From Pseudorasbora parva (lineage: Eukaryota; Chordata; Actinopteri; Cypriniformes; Gobionidae), in assembly GCF_024679245.1 (NCBI RefSeq), contig NC_090188.1:39115992-39179991 (forward strand): 64,000 bases of DNA. The letters run 5' to 3'. How positions within the stretch are numbered: the first letter of the stretch is position 1; each line of letters begins with the position of its first letter. The notes beneath the pieces were generated by a model. The model was not told where the DNA came from and searched no databases. It saw only the letters and a program-made list of their open reading frames with translations. Positions 1 to 11,159 of this stretch are shown here, in pieces. Both the position numbers and the translations under genes were made by a program.

Positions 1-399
1 CTGCGTTTTTAGTTCATGCCATTGGAAGCTTAACTTTCATAGGAATTAGTTTGAAAAGTTGAAAGACTTAATTTGCTCTGCTGGCCGCACTCTTTAAACA
101 TGAATGCCTGAGACTGCAGCTGCGAGCTGAGTGCTGTGTGATCTCCATCCCCCACGTGCGAGTTGAAAACATGCAGAAATGTCTCCCTCTGCTGGCTGTA
201 GTCTTTAGCCTCTGGCCAATAATTCCTCCAATGGCGCAAATTGACGATATTTGCATCATGGGAGGAATATTTTCAGAAATAAAATGCATAAATCTCTCGT
301 CTCTGGGGGATATGAGGGGGTAAATCACAATCATTTGAATATACTCCAGGGTTTCTACTGATACAAAGCCATATGCTAATCACTGAAGTAACCCTTTAA
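1..399 (+). repeat. Dispersed MITE-like repeat, copy 1 (5' end outside window)
   Basis: This segment matches 37240-37615 over almost its whole length in the same orientation, including the block with a 'ctccctctgctggctgtagt' core and the final 'gaagtaaccctttaa'. Both copies end in TTAA, so a TTAA-targeting non-autonomous DNA element is likely. Short open frames here are not conserved between the copies and are not genes. Confidence 0.8.
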
Positions 400-1720
400 G
401 GTATGTGTATTCGGTTTAGATGTGAGTGCGAAATCTGCTTGGGTTAGTAGAATTATGTGCAATCCCGCACAAAATTCAGACACTAACACTAACACGCTGT
501 CATGAATAAGAATCCAGCAGAACGCGGGTTTGCCTTGTGCAGAGGTAACCCGGGGTGAATGAGAATATGCGGGTGCGTGTTCGGTCGGAGAGGAGAGTGT
601 GGCTGGTATCAATACTGTAGAAACTGAGTATCGTATCGTTTCATATATTCCAGTATTGATACATATCGAAATACTAGCCACTAATTTTCACTGGCCACAA
701 TTTTGAAATTGATACCATTGGGGAAAACGTATTATTTTACAACTATTGCTATTGTTTGTAATAGTGTAAGGGAGCACGGAGCTCCCTTACACTGTTACAC
801 ACATTTTATTTCTCAACTGTGTACATTCTCTTAAAATGTAGATCGGCTTTTTGACATTATTGGGGGGGGGGGGGGGGGGGGTCTTTGTTATGTAAAGACT
901 CAAGACTAAATGTAATGTAAAGAATTCAATTATTAGAAGAAATAAGTATGCTAATAGAAGTTCCATTTCTAATTGTAGCCTATACAGTTGTGAAGTTATC
1001 CATTTATATATATATATAGATTCACCTCATCAAAGTAACTAGTAGGAGTGACTGTGTAACACACCACTGCTGGAATACACACACATTTGTCATGTTGCCG
1101 GGTGTTAATGTCAAGCCCTGGGTAATACATATACAAAACATCCAAGCAACACAGGAAAAATTGCAAAAGAAGAAAGCAATACAGGCCATATCATTCGATA
1201 CATTTCACCTCAAGTCAAGAGTTATGGAAAACAGTAACGTCTCCTCTAGGTCAGTTCGTGAGGGTATTCAAAGAGGAAAGGGTTTCTAAGGCAATGTGCA
1301 GCTCATTTCATGCTGAGGGAGCATAAAAAGAGACAGCCGTTTAAATGCAGTCAGGAGACATTTAAATGAATTGGTGTGGTAGATCTAGTAATATAATTGC
1401 TGCTGGAGTAGATAGTTTACCTAACAATGTCTCGGCAGTAAACAGTAGCGCATGTTTTTCTCCTGTGGTAAAGAGGACCACCCTAGAGGTTCACATAGAG
1501 TCCAATGGGTGAGTGAGCGAGCCTGCACGTGTTAAACAGCATGATGTGCAGAATCCAATTCTCAAGTAGGAATGCAGTTGCAAACATACACAAATATCCC
1601 ATTGCCTTGCACAGATAGAAATGTGCTTTTCACAATTTTCTTTCTGGCCCCAGATGTGTCACTGACATCAAATATGTTGGTTCTCCTGTGTCTTGTGTTC
1701 AAATGTCACTGACGTCAAAC
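400..1720. other. No gene recognised; G-run and a perfect hairpin
   Basis: Nothing protein-coding is recognised. Visible structure is a run of 20 G at 862-881 and a perfect 13-bp inverted repeat with a 5-base loop at 763-793. The stretch around 620-700 contains degenerate 'gtatcgat'-type sequence resembling the ends of fish hAT elements, but no boundary can be set. Confidence 0.6.
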
Positions 1721-1824
1721 TTAAAGGTGCCCTAGAATTAAAAAATTGAATTATCCTTGCCATAGTGAAATATTAAGAGTTCAGTAAATAGACATCACAT
1801 ACGGTGAGTCTAAAAAATCATTGA

Positions 1825-2672
1825 GAGTCTAAGTAACCCACTGATGTCACATATGGACAACTTTGATGATGTTTTCATTAGCTTCTGGACGAGGACAGCA
1901 AGTGTGCATACACTTACATTCAAAGGACAGAAAGGCCTCGGACTAAATCTAAAATATCTTAAACTGTGTTCCGAGAATGAACAGAGGTCTTAGGCCGGAG
2001 ACACACTGCGAGCGTGGCGTTTCTGCTGTGTGTCAGCCGCGGGGCGGCTGCCTGGCGTTTTCTCTGTCTTTGCACACCAGAAGCGTGTCTGACGCGGCGC
2101 TGCTGCTGGTATTGATGTACAGGGAAGCCCTATACTTCATGTTAAAAATAAATATATTGGCTATTGATACAGCAAAGACAACGTCGGCAGTAGCCTATTG
2201 GCCATACATATATATGATATTGACGACAAAATAGGCTACACAATATTTTGTTCTGTATTGACAGGTTTAATATTTCAAAATCGATAATTATGTTGTTTTT
2301 TATTATTACAATTAGGCCTATCTCTGCATTTATGTTAACCTACACACTTTCAAACATGAAAATGTCATTTATTAATATGTATTTGTGTCAAAATGGCATT
2401 TGCTATGCTATTTTGCCTAGAAACGCTTCCAGCACGCTCGCGTGTCGCGTGAAAAATAGGCGTCTCTTCTATTTGAAGCATGCACGCGTTTCCACGTAGG
2501 CAGTATGCAAGCTCTAACCGGTTAACATGGAAGCCGAAATAAAAACGGACACGCCACGCAGCCGAGACGCTCACGGCACGCTTGCAGTGTGTCCCCAGCC
2601 TTACAGGTGTGGAACGACATTGGGGTGTCATTAATGAAATAAATTTTATTTTTGGGTGAACTAACCCTTTAA
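1825..2672 (-). mobile_element. Non-autonomous TTAA element, interrupted copy
   Basis: After removal of 1993-2600, this segment matches the reverse complement of the element at 56033-56527. It ends in 'gggtgaactaaccctttaa', the same terminus as that copy. The left end is truncated inside the family sequence. Confidence 0.75.
1993..2600. mobile_element. PIF/Harbinger-type MITE, 608 bp, TSD TTA
   Basis: The left terminus 'ggccggagacacactgcgag' is inversely repeated at the right ('...cagtgtgtccccagcc') with few mismatches. TTA flanks it at 1990-1992 and 2601-2603. Joining the flanks restores the surrounding repeat as seen at 56033-56527, which confirms the borders. A 3-bp TWA target duplication is typical of PIF/Harbinger. 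There is no transposase, so it is non-autonomous. Confidence 0.85.
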
Positions 2673-3018
2673 ACTGGAGAAAGGGGCAATTACAACTGTA
2701 TTCCTGCAAGCAGTAAGTAGCGATTTTATCCACTTATTGACTGTTTAAACAATTTCTGAGTAAATTGAAAGTTTCTCAGAGAGACAGCATTGTCTAGATG
2801 AGGCAAGATGCTAGTACAGTAACAATAGGAAACACCAAGTACCATACAAAACTAAATAGTGTGTCTATTGACAAAGGGTAATATTATTTTGTATTACATA
2901 ATACAACCGTAGATACTTATGTTGCTTATAGATCGTTCACTCGATCATTCTAGCTAACGTTACCTTCTCCACTATAAGGTAAAACGATCATTTAAAAAAG
3001 GCTTCTATTTAATTTGTA

Positions 3019-3108
<90 letters not shown>

Positions 3109-4102
3109 TGAGAACTCAAGTATGATGTTTTTGCATGCTTGTATTTCAGAGTTCATCACAGTCACTGTGTGGCCTACATTGTGACTTACGTTATATAAAC
3201 ATGCAATATCGTTGACACAATCGTTAAAAAAGAGCGTTTGTGCTTGCAGTGGCCAGATTTCAGTTATTTAAATCCCCCAATCAGAGCTTTTCTGTGGAAA
3301 TAACATACTATCCGGTGTTTTACCTAAACGTGCAATCTGGATGATCTGAAAACACCAATAAACAAGTAGGCTGCATTTTAGCCATCTCCATTTGAGATGT
3401 TCTGCTTAAAGTAGTACTTTTAGCGCTGGGAAGATGAATCTGTATTTAAGCTGGGTCATTAATGTAGTAGAAATGTGAAATTATTTTTTAATTTAGTGCT
3501 TTCTAGACAGAAAACCTATTTTTGTCTCATGGTGATGAGAAAAACAATTCCCAGAATGCTTCGCTGCCCTACAAGGCCACTCCCAAGGCCACCACTCGTT
3601 TACTGAATCACTGATCACTTTCCCACCGCGACCGCGTTTATTTTCGTAAAATCAGTTCAGTTAAGCCTAGTTCAGACTGCACGATTTTCAAACTCGTTGG
3701 GTCACTGCTCTTTTCACACTGCATGACTTTGTTTCTGTTTGATAGAATTGTGAATATATCTATTCAAATACTGATATTCTGCTCTATTACTTCTCCCTGA
3801 GCCTCCCGCTGTCCTGTATCTCACTCTTGCATTGGCTGTCAGTCATCGCCGATGTAATTTTCAGTCTGAATGCAGTTCACACAGCAGGAGTTTCAATCGC
3901 CAACAGCTCCAGATATTTAGCATGGCAAATAACTCACCGGCATCGGCGACTCATCAGCGATTCTCTCTGATCGCGTCTTTGATTATTCCAAATAAGGCAA
4001 AAAGTATTACATCCTAGGGGAAATTTATAGGGTTGTAAATGGACCTGTAAAACTATATCTGAACACTTTTTGCCCTTAAATAAGCCACATACCCTCTATG
4101 TA
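2673..4102. other. No gene recognised; A/AT microsatellite at 3018-3105
   Basis: A poly-A run (3018-3035) passes directly into an (AT)n array up to about 3105. The rest is unrecognised and probably belongs to the interior of the 1721-4683 element. Confidence 0.6.
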
Positions 4103-4620
4103 TAGCCTGATGAGCCAGACCCACATCAAGATGTTTGGTCTGGAAACTCACCATTGACAGGGCTCAATCCAAGGGGCGGGATAAATGGTTGTAGTCTGTA
4201 ACTCTGCACGCAATTGAATAACGCTACAACCAACCGGAGCAACGGAGGTGAAGCAGAGCTAGTTGATGATTAAAATTTCACTGTATCCGGTCGGCAAAAC
4301 TCAGAACACATCTTCCCTTTTAAAGAATGTAACTTCCGTGCCGTTCTTTTCTCAGAGAAAATCTTAATTCCAAGTGTTCCAGAGTCGCGATCAAAGCTAA
4401 TTCGAAAGAATGCCGTTGGCCCATTTCTGTGTTTACTAGTAGCACGCAAGAGCAACTCTGCCGTCATTATGTTAAGCCCCGCCCACCGACTCTATACACG
4501 ATGTGATTGGCCTGACCAGAGTTTGGCTTTTACAGCTCAGAAGTGTATTGAGAGTTGCTAAATGAGACTCGTGGCAGATTAGATTTGCTGCCACTCGAGT
4601 GCGTCTAGATTTCTAGGCTA
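4103..4620 (+). mobile_element. hAT-like MITE, full copy with 8-bp duplication
   Basis: The ends are 'tagcctgatgagccagac' and, reversed, 'tagcctagaaatctagac'. TCTATGTA lies at 4095-4102 and again at 4622-4629, one base beyond the right end, which fits the 8-bp target duplication of hAT elements. Related fragments lie at 24395-24485 (+) and 26550-26928 (-). A 65-codon antisense frame is shared with the 26.6 kb copy only because the DNA is shared. Confidence 0.75.
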
Positions 4621-4683
4621 TTCTATGTAGATATCAGAGAACAATTTAACATATTGTGTCAACTCATTCTAGGGCACCTTTAA

Positions 4684-5241
4684 TGCAACATCTCTAATGC
4701 AGCCGTACTTCATTTAAGAGCTGCAGTGGAAGGCAATATTTTCAGCAATTGCACTTTCACCACTCCTCAAATAAAGCAATTGTATGATTTAGTTTTCTTC
4801 TTTTTTCCCCCTTTTTTGTAGCTTGACAGATCTGTCCATTAGCTAACTGTCAATGTATGCACACATTTACATACAGACGAGTCAGAATCTGCTAATGTGT
4901 AATTAAATTTAACAAACTGCAAAAATGTATCGTCATTCATTGAACATTTTAAAGGGGTTGATTATTGATATTTAACTTAAAGGTGGGGTAAGTGTTATTA
5001 AAAAAAAAAAAAAAGTTTTACAAAACGGACTCGGGCTGAGTGAAAAAACCTCCCTCTCTCATTTCTCTCTCATCTTAAGTGCAAAGATCCATTGTTATCT
5101 GGAAACGCAGCCCTGGACTGCAGGCTGGTCATTTCAGTGCCGGATCCTTCTTCTACGCAGCCACGATGTTGTAATTGATGCAGTATGTGCTCTGGCATTG
5201 TCATGTGGAAAAATACAAGGGCTTCACTGAAAGAGATCATA
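4684..5241. other. No gene recognised
   Basis: AT-rich sequence with a short A-run near 5000-5014. No exon, RNA gene or element terminus was recognised before the Tc1 border. Confidence 0.5.
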
Positions 5242-6799
5242 CAGGGAGTGCAGAATTATTAGGCAAGTTGTATTTTTGAGGATTAATTTTATTATTGAAC
5301 AACAACCATGTTCTCAATGAACACAAAAAACTCATTAATATCAAAGCTGAATATTTTTGGAAGTTTTAGTTTTTAGTTTTTAGTTTTAGCTATTTTAGGG
5401 GGATATCTGTGTGTGCAGGTGACTATTACTGTGCATAATTATTAGGCAACTTAACAAAAACAAATTTATACCCATTTCAATTATTTATTTTTACCAGTGA
5501 AACCAATATAACATCTCAACATTCACAAATATACATTTCTGACATTCAAAAACCAAACAAAAACAAATCAGTGACCAATATAGCCACCTTTCTTTGCAAG
5601 GACACTCAAAAGCCTGCTGTCCATGGATTCTGTCAGTGTTTTGATCTGTTCACCATCAACATTGCGTGCAGCAGCAACCACAGCCTCCCAGACACTGTTC
5701 AGAGAGGTGTACTGTTTTCCCTCCTTGTAAATCGCACATTTGATGATGGACCACAGGCTCTCAATGGGGTTCAGATCAGGTGAACAAGGAGGCCATATCA
5801 TTAGATTTTCTTCTTTTATACCCTTTCTTGCCAGCCACGCTCTGGAGTACTTGGACGCGTGTGATGGAGCATTGTCCTGCATGAAAATCATGTTTTTCTT
5901 GAAGGATGCAGACTTCTTTCTGTACCACTGCTTGAAGAAGGTGTCTTCCAGAAACTGGCAGTAGGACTGGGAGTTGAGCTTGACTCCATCCTCAACCCGA
6001 AAAGGCCCCACAAGCTCATCTTTGATGATACCAGCCCAAACCAGTACTCCACCTCCACCTTGCTGGCGTCTGAGTCGGACTGGAGCTCTCTGCCCTTTAC
6101 CAATCCAGCCACGGGACCATCCATCTGGCCCATCAAGACTCACTCTCATTTCATCAGTCCATAAAACCTTAGAAAAATCAGTCTTGAGATATTTCTTGGC
6201 CCAGTCTTGACGTTTCAGCTTGTGTGTCTTGTTCAGTAGTGGTCGACTTTCTGCCTTTCTTACCTTGGCCATGTCTCTGAGTATTGCACACCTTGTGCTT
6301 TTGGGCACTCCAGTGATGTTGCAGCTCTGAAATATGGCCAAACCGGTGGCAAGTGGCATCTTGGCAGCTGCACGCTTGACTTTTCTCAGTTCACGGGAAG
6401 TTATTTTGCGCCTTGGTTTTTCCACACGCTTCTTGCGACCCTGTTGACAATTTTGAATGAGACGCTTGATTGTTCGATGATCACGCTTCAGAAGCTTGGC
6501 TATTTTAAGACTGCTGCATCCCTCTGCAATATATCTCACTATTTTTGACTTTTCTGAGCCTGTCAAGTCCTTCTTTTGACCCATTTTGCCAAAGGAAAGG
6601 AAGTTGCCTAATAATTATGCACACCTGATATAGGGTGTTGATGTCATTAGACCACACCCCTTCTCATTACAGAGATGCACATCACCTAATATGCTTAATT
6701 GGCAGGCTTTCCAGCCTATACAGCTTGGAGTAAGACAACATGCATAATGAGGATGATGTGGTCAAAATACTAATTTGCCCAATAATTCTGCACTCCCTG
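5242..6799 (-). mobile_element. Complete Tc1/mariner element (DD37E type), 1558 bp
   Basis: Both ends start 'cagggagtgcagaattatt' in inverted orientation, flanked by the TA target dinucleotide (5240-5241, 6800-6801). Near-copies of the terminal motif, 'gtgcataattattaggcaac', recur internally near 5432 and inverted near 6601. The terminal repeats are therefore about 200 bp with paired sites, the IR/DR layout known from several fish Tc1-like transposons. One uninterrupted transposase frame lies between them on the minus strand. All parts needed for an autonomous copy look present. Confidence 0.95.
5568..6584 (-). CDS. Tc1/mariner transposase, intact, DD37E
   Basis: This enzyme would bind the terminal repeats of its own element (5242-6799) and cut and paste it at TA sites in the nucleus. 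The 338 residues match the usual size of Tc1-like transposases (about 340). An N-terminal helix-turn-helix lies at about residues 8-48, a basic GRKKRVEKPRRK stretch at 49-60 (linker or nuclear signal), a second DNA-binding helix region at about 65-115, and the DDE catalytic domain at about 138-290. Catalytic residues are D144 (in LWTDEMR), D237 (in MQDNAPSH) and E275 (in DLNPIESLW). There are 37 residues between D237 and E275, against 34 in classic Tc1. The start is the first Met, just inside the inner terminal repeat, and no frameshift or stop is present. Current activity is inferred only from intactness. Confidence 0.93.
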   Translation of the reverse strand: MGQKKDLTGSEKSKIVRYIAEGCSSLKIAKLLKRDHRTIKRLIQNCQQGRKKRVEKPRRKITSRELRKVKRAAAKMPLATGLAIFQSCNITGVPKSTRCAILRDMAKVRKAESRPLLNKTHKLKRQDWAKKYLKTDFSKVLWTDEMRVSLDGPDGWSRGWIGKGQRAPVRLRRQQGGGGVLVWAGIIKDELVGPFRVEDGVKLNSQSYCQFLEDTFFKQWYRKKSASFKKNMIFMQDNAPSHASKYSRAWLARKGIKEENLMIWPPCSPDLNPIESLWSIIKCAIYKEGKQYTSLNSVWEAVVAAARNVDGEQIKTLTESMDSRLLSVLAKKGGYIGH

Positions 6800-6879
6800 T
6801 ATTTAGATATGGCTTTTTTTCTTTTTTTTTTACTTATAGAGTTTTAGCCGGTGTAGCAATTTTCGTAGATAGGGCATAT

Positions 6880-7165
6880 TAATAAATAAACAAACAAAAG
6901 GAAAGTAACATGGGCAGCCCCTCACAGACAACTGCCTGCACACAAATAATAAAACATAAACAAAACCATAACATAATCTCCAGGCCTGGTCCTCTCTCGT
7001 CCTTCACTGGTGTCGCTCGTCCTTATATGCCTCCGAGCTCCCGGAGGTGAAGCTCATTCTCAAGCACGCCCGGTCTCGCTCGCTCCTCCCATGTCTCTCG
7101 CTCATCCACCTCACCACAGCCGGCAATGGCGAATGGCACGGTGGATTGTGTTCACCAACTTCCAG
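6880..7165 (-). mobile_element. LTR fragment of a retrotransposon (antisense)
   Basis: The sequence from 'aaataaacaaaaggaaagtaa' through 'ccttatatgcctccgagctc' matches 53635-53800 in the same orientation. Read on the minus strand it has a TATA-like 'tatataag' and AATAAA-type sequence near the end, as expected of a gypsy-type LTR. A third, opposite-strand fragment of the same end is at about 23870-23975. No internal coding part adjoins it. Confidence 0.65.
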
Positions 7166-7301
7166 TGTCCCAACTTTTTGGGCATCGGGTTTGTAAATAT
7201 ATATACAGGGCTTGACATTAATGCCCGCCGAATGCTGGTAGATTTCAGCTGTGGTGGGTAAGGCAGCCACTCCCCCTAGCCACTTTTGCAGGGTGAATAT
7301 A

Positions 7302-8009
7302 TTAGGCTTGTTTGAGATGCGCCTTGCCTCGCCTGAAATAAAGGCGAGACTATAGGCTGCTACAATGAGGGGAGGAGTGAAAAAAGTTCAGGCGAGATCA
7401 GTTGTGGATATTGCGGGATTCTCACTCGTGCGCTCTGTTGCTGATAAACTGGATGTAATTTAAGTTCTGTTGCTTTTATATGAAAATAAATATTATGAAC
7501 AAGACACCCACATTTTTTGTTATTTATTTCCATTCGAAAGACCTGTTTATCAAGCATTTTTACTTTAATTAAATACATGTTTTTATATATTTTTATTAAT
7601 AAGACAACAATCACATAACCAACAGAGAGATCGCACTCTCCGAGAGTTTGAGAATATCCACACCTAATTTAGACTATACACATAAAAACATGATATCAGA
7701 GTTTTAAAATCAAATATTTAAAAAAAAGAACCATACATCACGGTTGTTTAAACCAATAAGCATTAAGCTGTGTCGTCAGCAAGTCGTTTCCCATCATGCT
7801 TTTGCTCCGCGCAGTCGATGGAGAGCAACTGCGCTCGACTACAGAATCCGACACATCCGCCTGGCCATCGCGAGAGATTTTTAACATATGTCAGCATGAT
7901 GTCAGAGGAAGGCGGACTGCCCTCGCACACATTTCTAACCGGCATGCATCTCGCGCTGATCACCGGTGATCGGTTCTGCGCAGATTTTGCTCATCTCAAA
8001 CAAGCCTAA
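7302..8009. mobile_element. TIR element, 708 bp, perfect 18-bp ends
   Basis: The segment starts 'ttaggcttgtttgagatg' and ends with its exact reverse complement. It holds no frame with recognisable protein similarity, so it is a non-autonomous DNA element of unassigned family. No convincing target-site duplication is seen. The bases just outside (ATA / TTT) do not match. Confidence 0.7.
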
Positions 8010-8135
8010 TTTCAGTCAAATTAAGTGCCAAACCCATTGTATCACAAAATTACAATTCAATTACAATTTGTTATTAATTAACTTGCAGTTAGTGAAGGCG
8101 GGATAGGCAGAATCACGTTAAATGATACACAACAG

Positions 8136-8199
<64 letters not shown>

Positions 8200-9207
8200 A
8201 CATGCAATCATTTCTCTTTGCGCCAGAATAGTCAAATACACGCGCACACAGATGTCAAATGTCCATGCTGTGGAGTATCTCATGAACACAGTCAGTTATG
8301 GCTTAAGTGTACGGTAAACAGGTGGGTAATAACTGGATGTGTCAGAATATTACGTCAATGCATCCAGCAGCCCAATAAATAAAATACCTGTCTGTCATTA
8401 ATGTTAATCAAACAACTAAAGATGTTAAATAAATGTACACATATTAAATAAACCTACTGTATCTGAAACCAGCACACGCTGAAGTTTGTTCACTAACCCA
8501 GTAAAGTTTTTCAGTTGAACTGGCATTTTTCAAGCAATGTGAAGTATTTCCCTCATATGTAATGTACGTTATCGTCTCTGACAGAGAGCATGTTGAAGCC
8601 ACTCAAGCCATCATTTTCTCTCTCTTCTCAGAAAGCAATGATGCATTCAAACATCCAGTAGTTTGAGTTTTTCAGGTAATCCGTCACTCGCTGTTCTTCT
8701 GCTTCTCGTAAACACTATGAGTTAATGTTTTAATTATAATATTCCAAATGACAGCCAAGCCTGAGTTTTTGAAGGACGTGATAATATGCATGAGGATATA
8801 TATATATATATATATATATTTTACAGAATGAAGTTACTCAAAGACTGGCATGTCTGGCTTGTCAAAAATGTTTCAATCAGCTGTTGCAAATTTGTTGACT
8901 TTTTAAAATCAAGATATGTTTTTATTAGGAAAGGATTGATTTTGATGTACAAAGGAGTCTTTATTGTCTCTTATAACAAAACTCTTTAATTTAAAACCAT
9001 TAAAAGGCAGATCCTGTTGTAAATAATAGTGAAAAATCACTTTTAAAAAGTGTTACATCATTATCCCTTAGCAGATTTTGACTCATACCTCTAAACATGT
9101 TAAGCATTTTGCAAGATTTACACATTTCGATTAATAGTAAATTAATAGTAAAATAGAAAAAGAAATGTGTAAATCTTAGAAAAAAAGAACTTTGGAAAAA
9201 GCACTGT
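8010..9207. other. No gene; CT and TA microsatellites
   Basis: A (CT)n array fills 8139-8194 and a short (TA)n tract lies at 8800-8820. Open frames crossing the CT array are artefacts of the repeat. Nothing else is recognised. Confidence 0.7.
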
Positions 9208-9370
9208 ACTCTCAGAAAAAAGGTAGCAAAGCTTTCACTTGGGCAGTACCTTTTTAAAAGGCACACTTTTTTGTACCTAAAGTGTACATATTGGTACTTA
9301 AAAGTACAAACCTGTATCTTAAAAGGTACTGCCCTGGTGACAGCTTTTATAGCTTTTTTTTCTGATAGTA
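9208..9370. mobile_element. Small palindromic MITE
   Basis: The ends 'tactctcagaaaaaaggta' and, inverted, 'tactatcagaaaaaaa' flank a largely self-complementary interior rich in 'gtacct/aggtac' motifs. This suggests a fold-back MITE. The family was not identified. Confidence 0.5.
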
Positions 9371-11159
9371 TATGGGTTTGGAATTATGTGTGTTGGTTCA
9401 TTAATGACAGATTTTTTTTAGGGATTAGCTGTTCTTTTACATTGTTCTATCCCTATGGTATATCAATTTAATGTGCTATCAGATACACTGTAATACAATA
9501 TGAAAATAGCTTTGATACAGCCATTCCCACAGGTTATTACTTTGATAAATGCAAGATGATATCAGATCAGAAATATTCTGTTATTAAATAAATTATTAAA
9601 TTAAATGGAAAGTACTACATTATTCAAATGCAATCACTAGGAATGGCTATGTTAAGTGGAGAAGACAAATATGGTCTTGACAGGTCAAAGGCAATTTTCT
9701 TTACATTCTGAAGTGCTCTACTGTGAAAAAATGGTTTTAATAAAGTCAAAATTTTTTGAATTTAATATGACTGAATTAATATGTCAAGCTACACCAATAA
9801 CAAAGGACAATTTATTCATAAATGTGATGAAGGTGGAACCAATAAAAGTCATTTGCATTTTTTTTTGTTTAAATTAATGATTCATTAATTAACACACATA
9901 CACACATAATTGTTGAATTTTGTTGACATTTCTTACCAGTCTTTAAAAACCACACGGGGCACAAGAAAATCATGAAAACAATAATCTCCAAATTAAAAAA
10001 ATATATATATTTTTAATACCAATGAATGGTCAGATTATGCTCACTGATTTAGAGTATCACCAGCCAAAACTGAACCAATCAGAATGTCTCATGCAATAAT
10101 AGTTTGATTAGATGAGTAATGTGTGATATCTAGATCTAGTATAGTTACATACATAATGAGTCTTGGTAACACCCAAATGAACAGATTTTATTAATGCTTC
10201 CATGCTGAAGCAACCTAAATATATAAATGTATGCCAACAAAAAACAAATGTAATGGGTTAAATGAGAATTGCTTTCTTTTTTCTTTACAATGCATGTAAA
10301 ATTGGAGTGTCAGCATTATGTCCAGATCTATGATTGATTCTACTGATAATTCCATTATGACAGGCAAATTAAAAAGCAATTAGCTTAATGACTATACGGG
10401 CGATTTGATCATTGGGCTTTAAACAGTAGTTCTTCTAATTCCCTTCCTTCTCTTTAAGGATTACTTCTATATCATCTTATAGCAATTGTGCAATTATGCA
10501 ATACTCTGTCAGGTGGGAGTTTCTGTCACAGAGCAACTGCATAGCTTTGATGAGTGTCACTTTTTTCCTTGGACGTGCATAGATGTGCTGTGGGGGTTTT
10601 CTTCAAACAACCAGAGCAAGAATGGTCATGTGATGAGCACATGAAACAAGCGGAAAGACAGAAATAGGGCCAGGCCGACTACCACTGCAAAGATGCTTTG
10701 AAAATGTCCTACGTACGATAACAGTACCTCTACTCAGACGCTAAATCAAAGCGTGTTCATGCACCAACTGGAAAACCATAAACCACTAGGGAAAGTCCCC
10801 CCTCCCAATCCAAACAGAAGTAAGCGGCCATTGCTGTGATTGGCTAACTTCATCACACCGTATCACTGCCTTCCATTACAACATGTTGTATGTTTTACGA
10901 CATGATGGGAAGTGCTGTATATTTTTGAGTCAGATCCCAAGGTTGAAGAAATTAGAAAGAATGGGTATGCACTGATAACCTATAGCTTTCAGTCACATTA
11001 AAGGGGTAATGTATTGAGAAATCAACTTTCCCTTGATAAATAAAAGTTGATATAGCCTAGAGGAAAGGAAAATCAAACATGAGATCCCCTTCTCAACTCA
11101 CATCTTTCTCCTAGACATAAATGAACAAGTGATCAAGTGAACATCAAATTGAGACATAA
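9371..11159. other. No gene recognised
   Basis: AT-rich DNA without frames or element termini that I can identify. The last 150 bases are rich in TCTC/GAGA words and lead into the 93-bp array. Confidence 0.5.

Larger units (their letters stand above)
1721..4683. mobile_element. TTAA-flanked composite DNA element with nested insertions
   Basis: The left end reads 'ttaaaggtgccctagaat' and the right end (4666-4683) is its exact reverse complement, with TTAA on the outer edge of each. That is the pattern of a TTAA-targeting element (piggyBac/Kolobok-like; class inferred). The span is about 3 kb because other elements sit inside: a second TTAA-type element (1825-2672), a Harbinger-type element (1993-2600) and a hAT-like element (4103-4620). 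No transposase frame is seen. The two ends could belong to two separate insertions, but the opposed, intact ends favour one host element. Confidence 0.6.

Noticed and set aside
2365..2733. 122-codon antisense frame
   Set aside because: It runs through a Harbinger MITE and the host repeat terminus; it crosses an insertion border and cannot be an ancestral gene.
5571..6210. Plus-strand frames opposite the Tc1 transposase
   Set aside because: Shadows of the intact minus-strand transposase.
8122..8382. Frame across the CT array, and similar frames across the TG array at 35332-35382
   Set aside because: Long Ser-Leu or Cys-Val runs arise from dinucleotide repeats, not from a gene.
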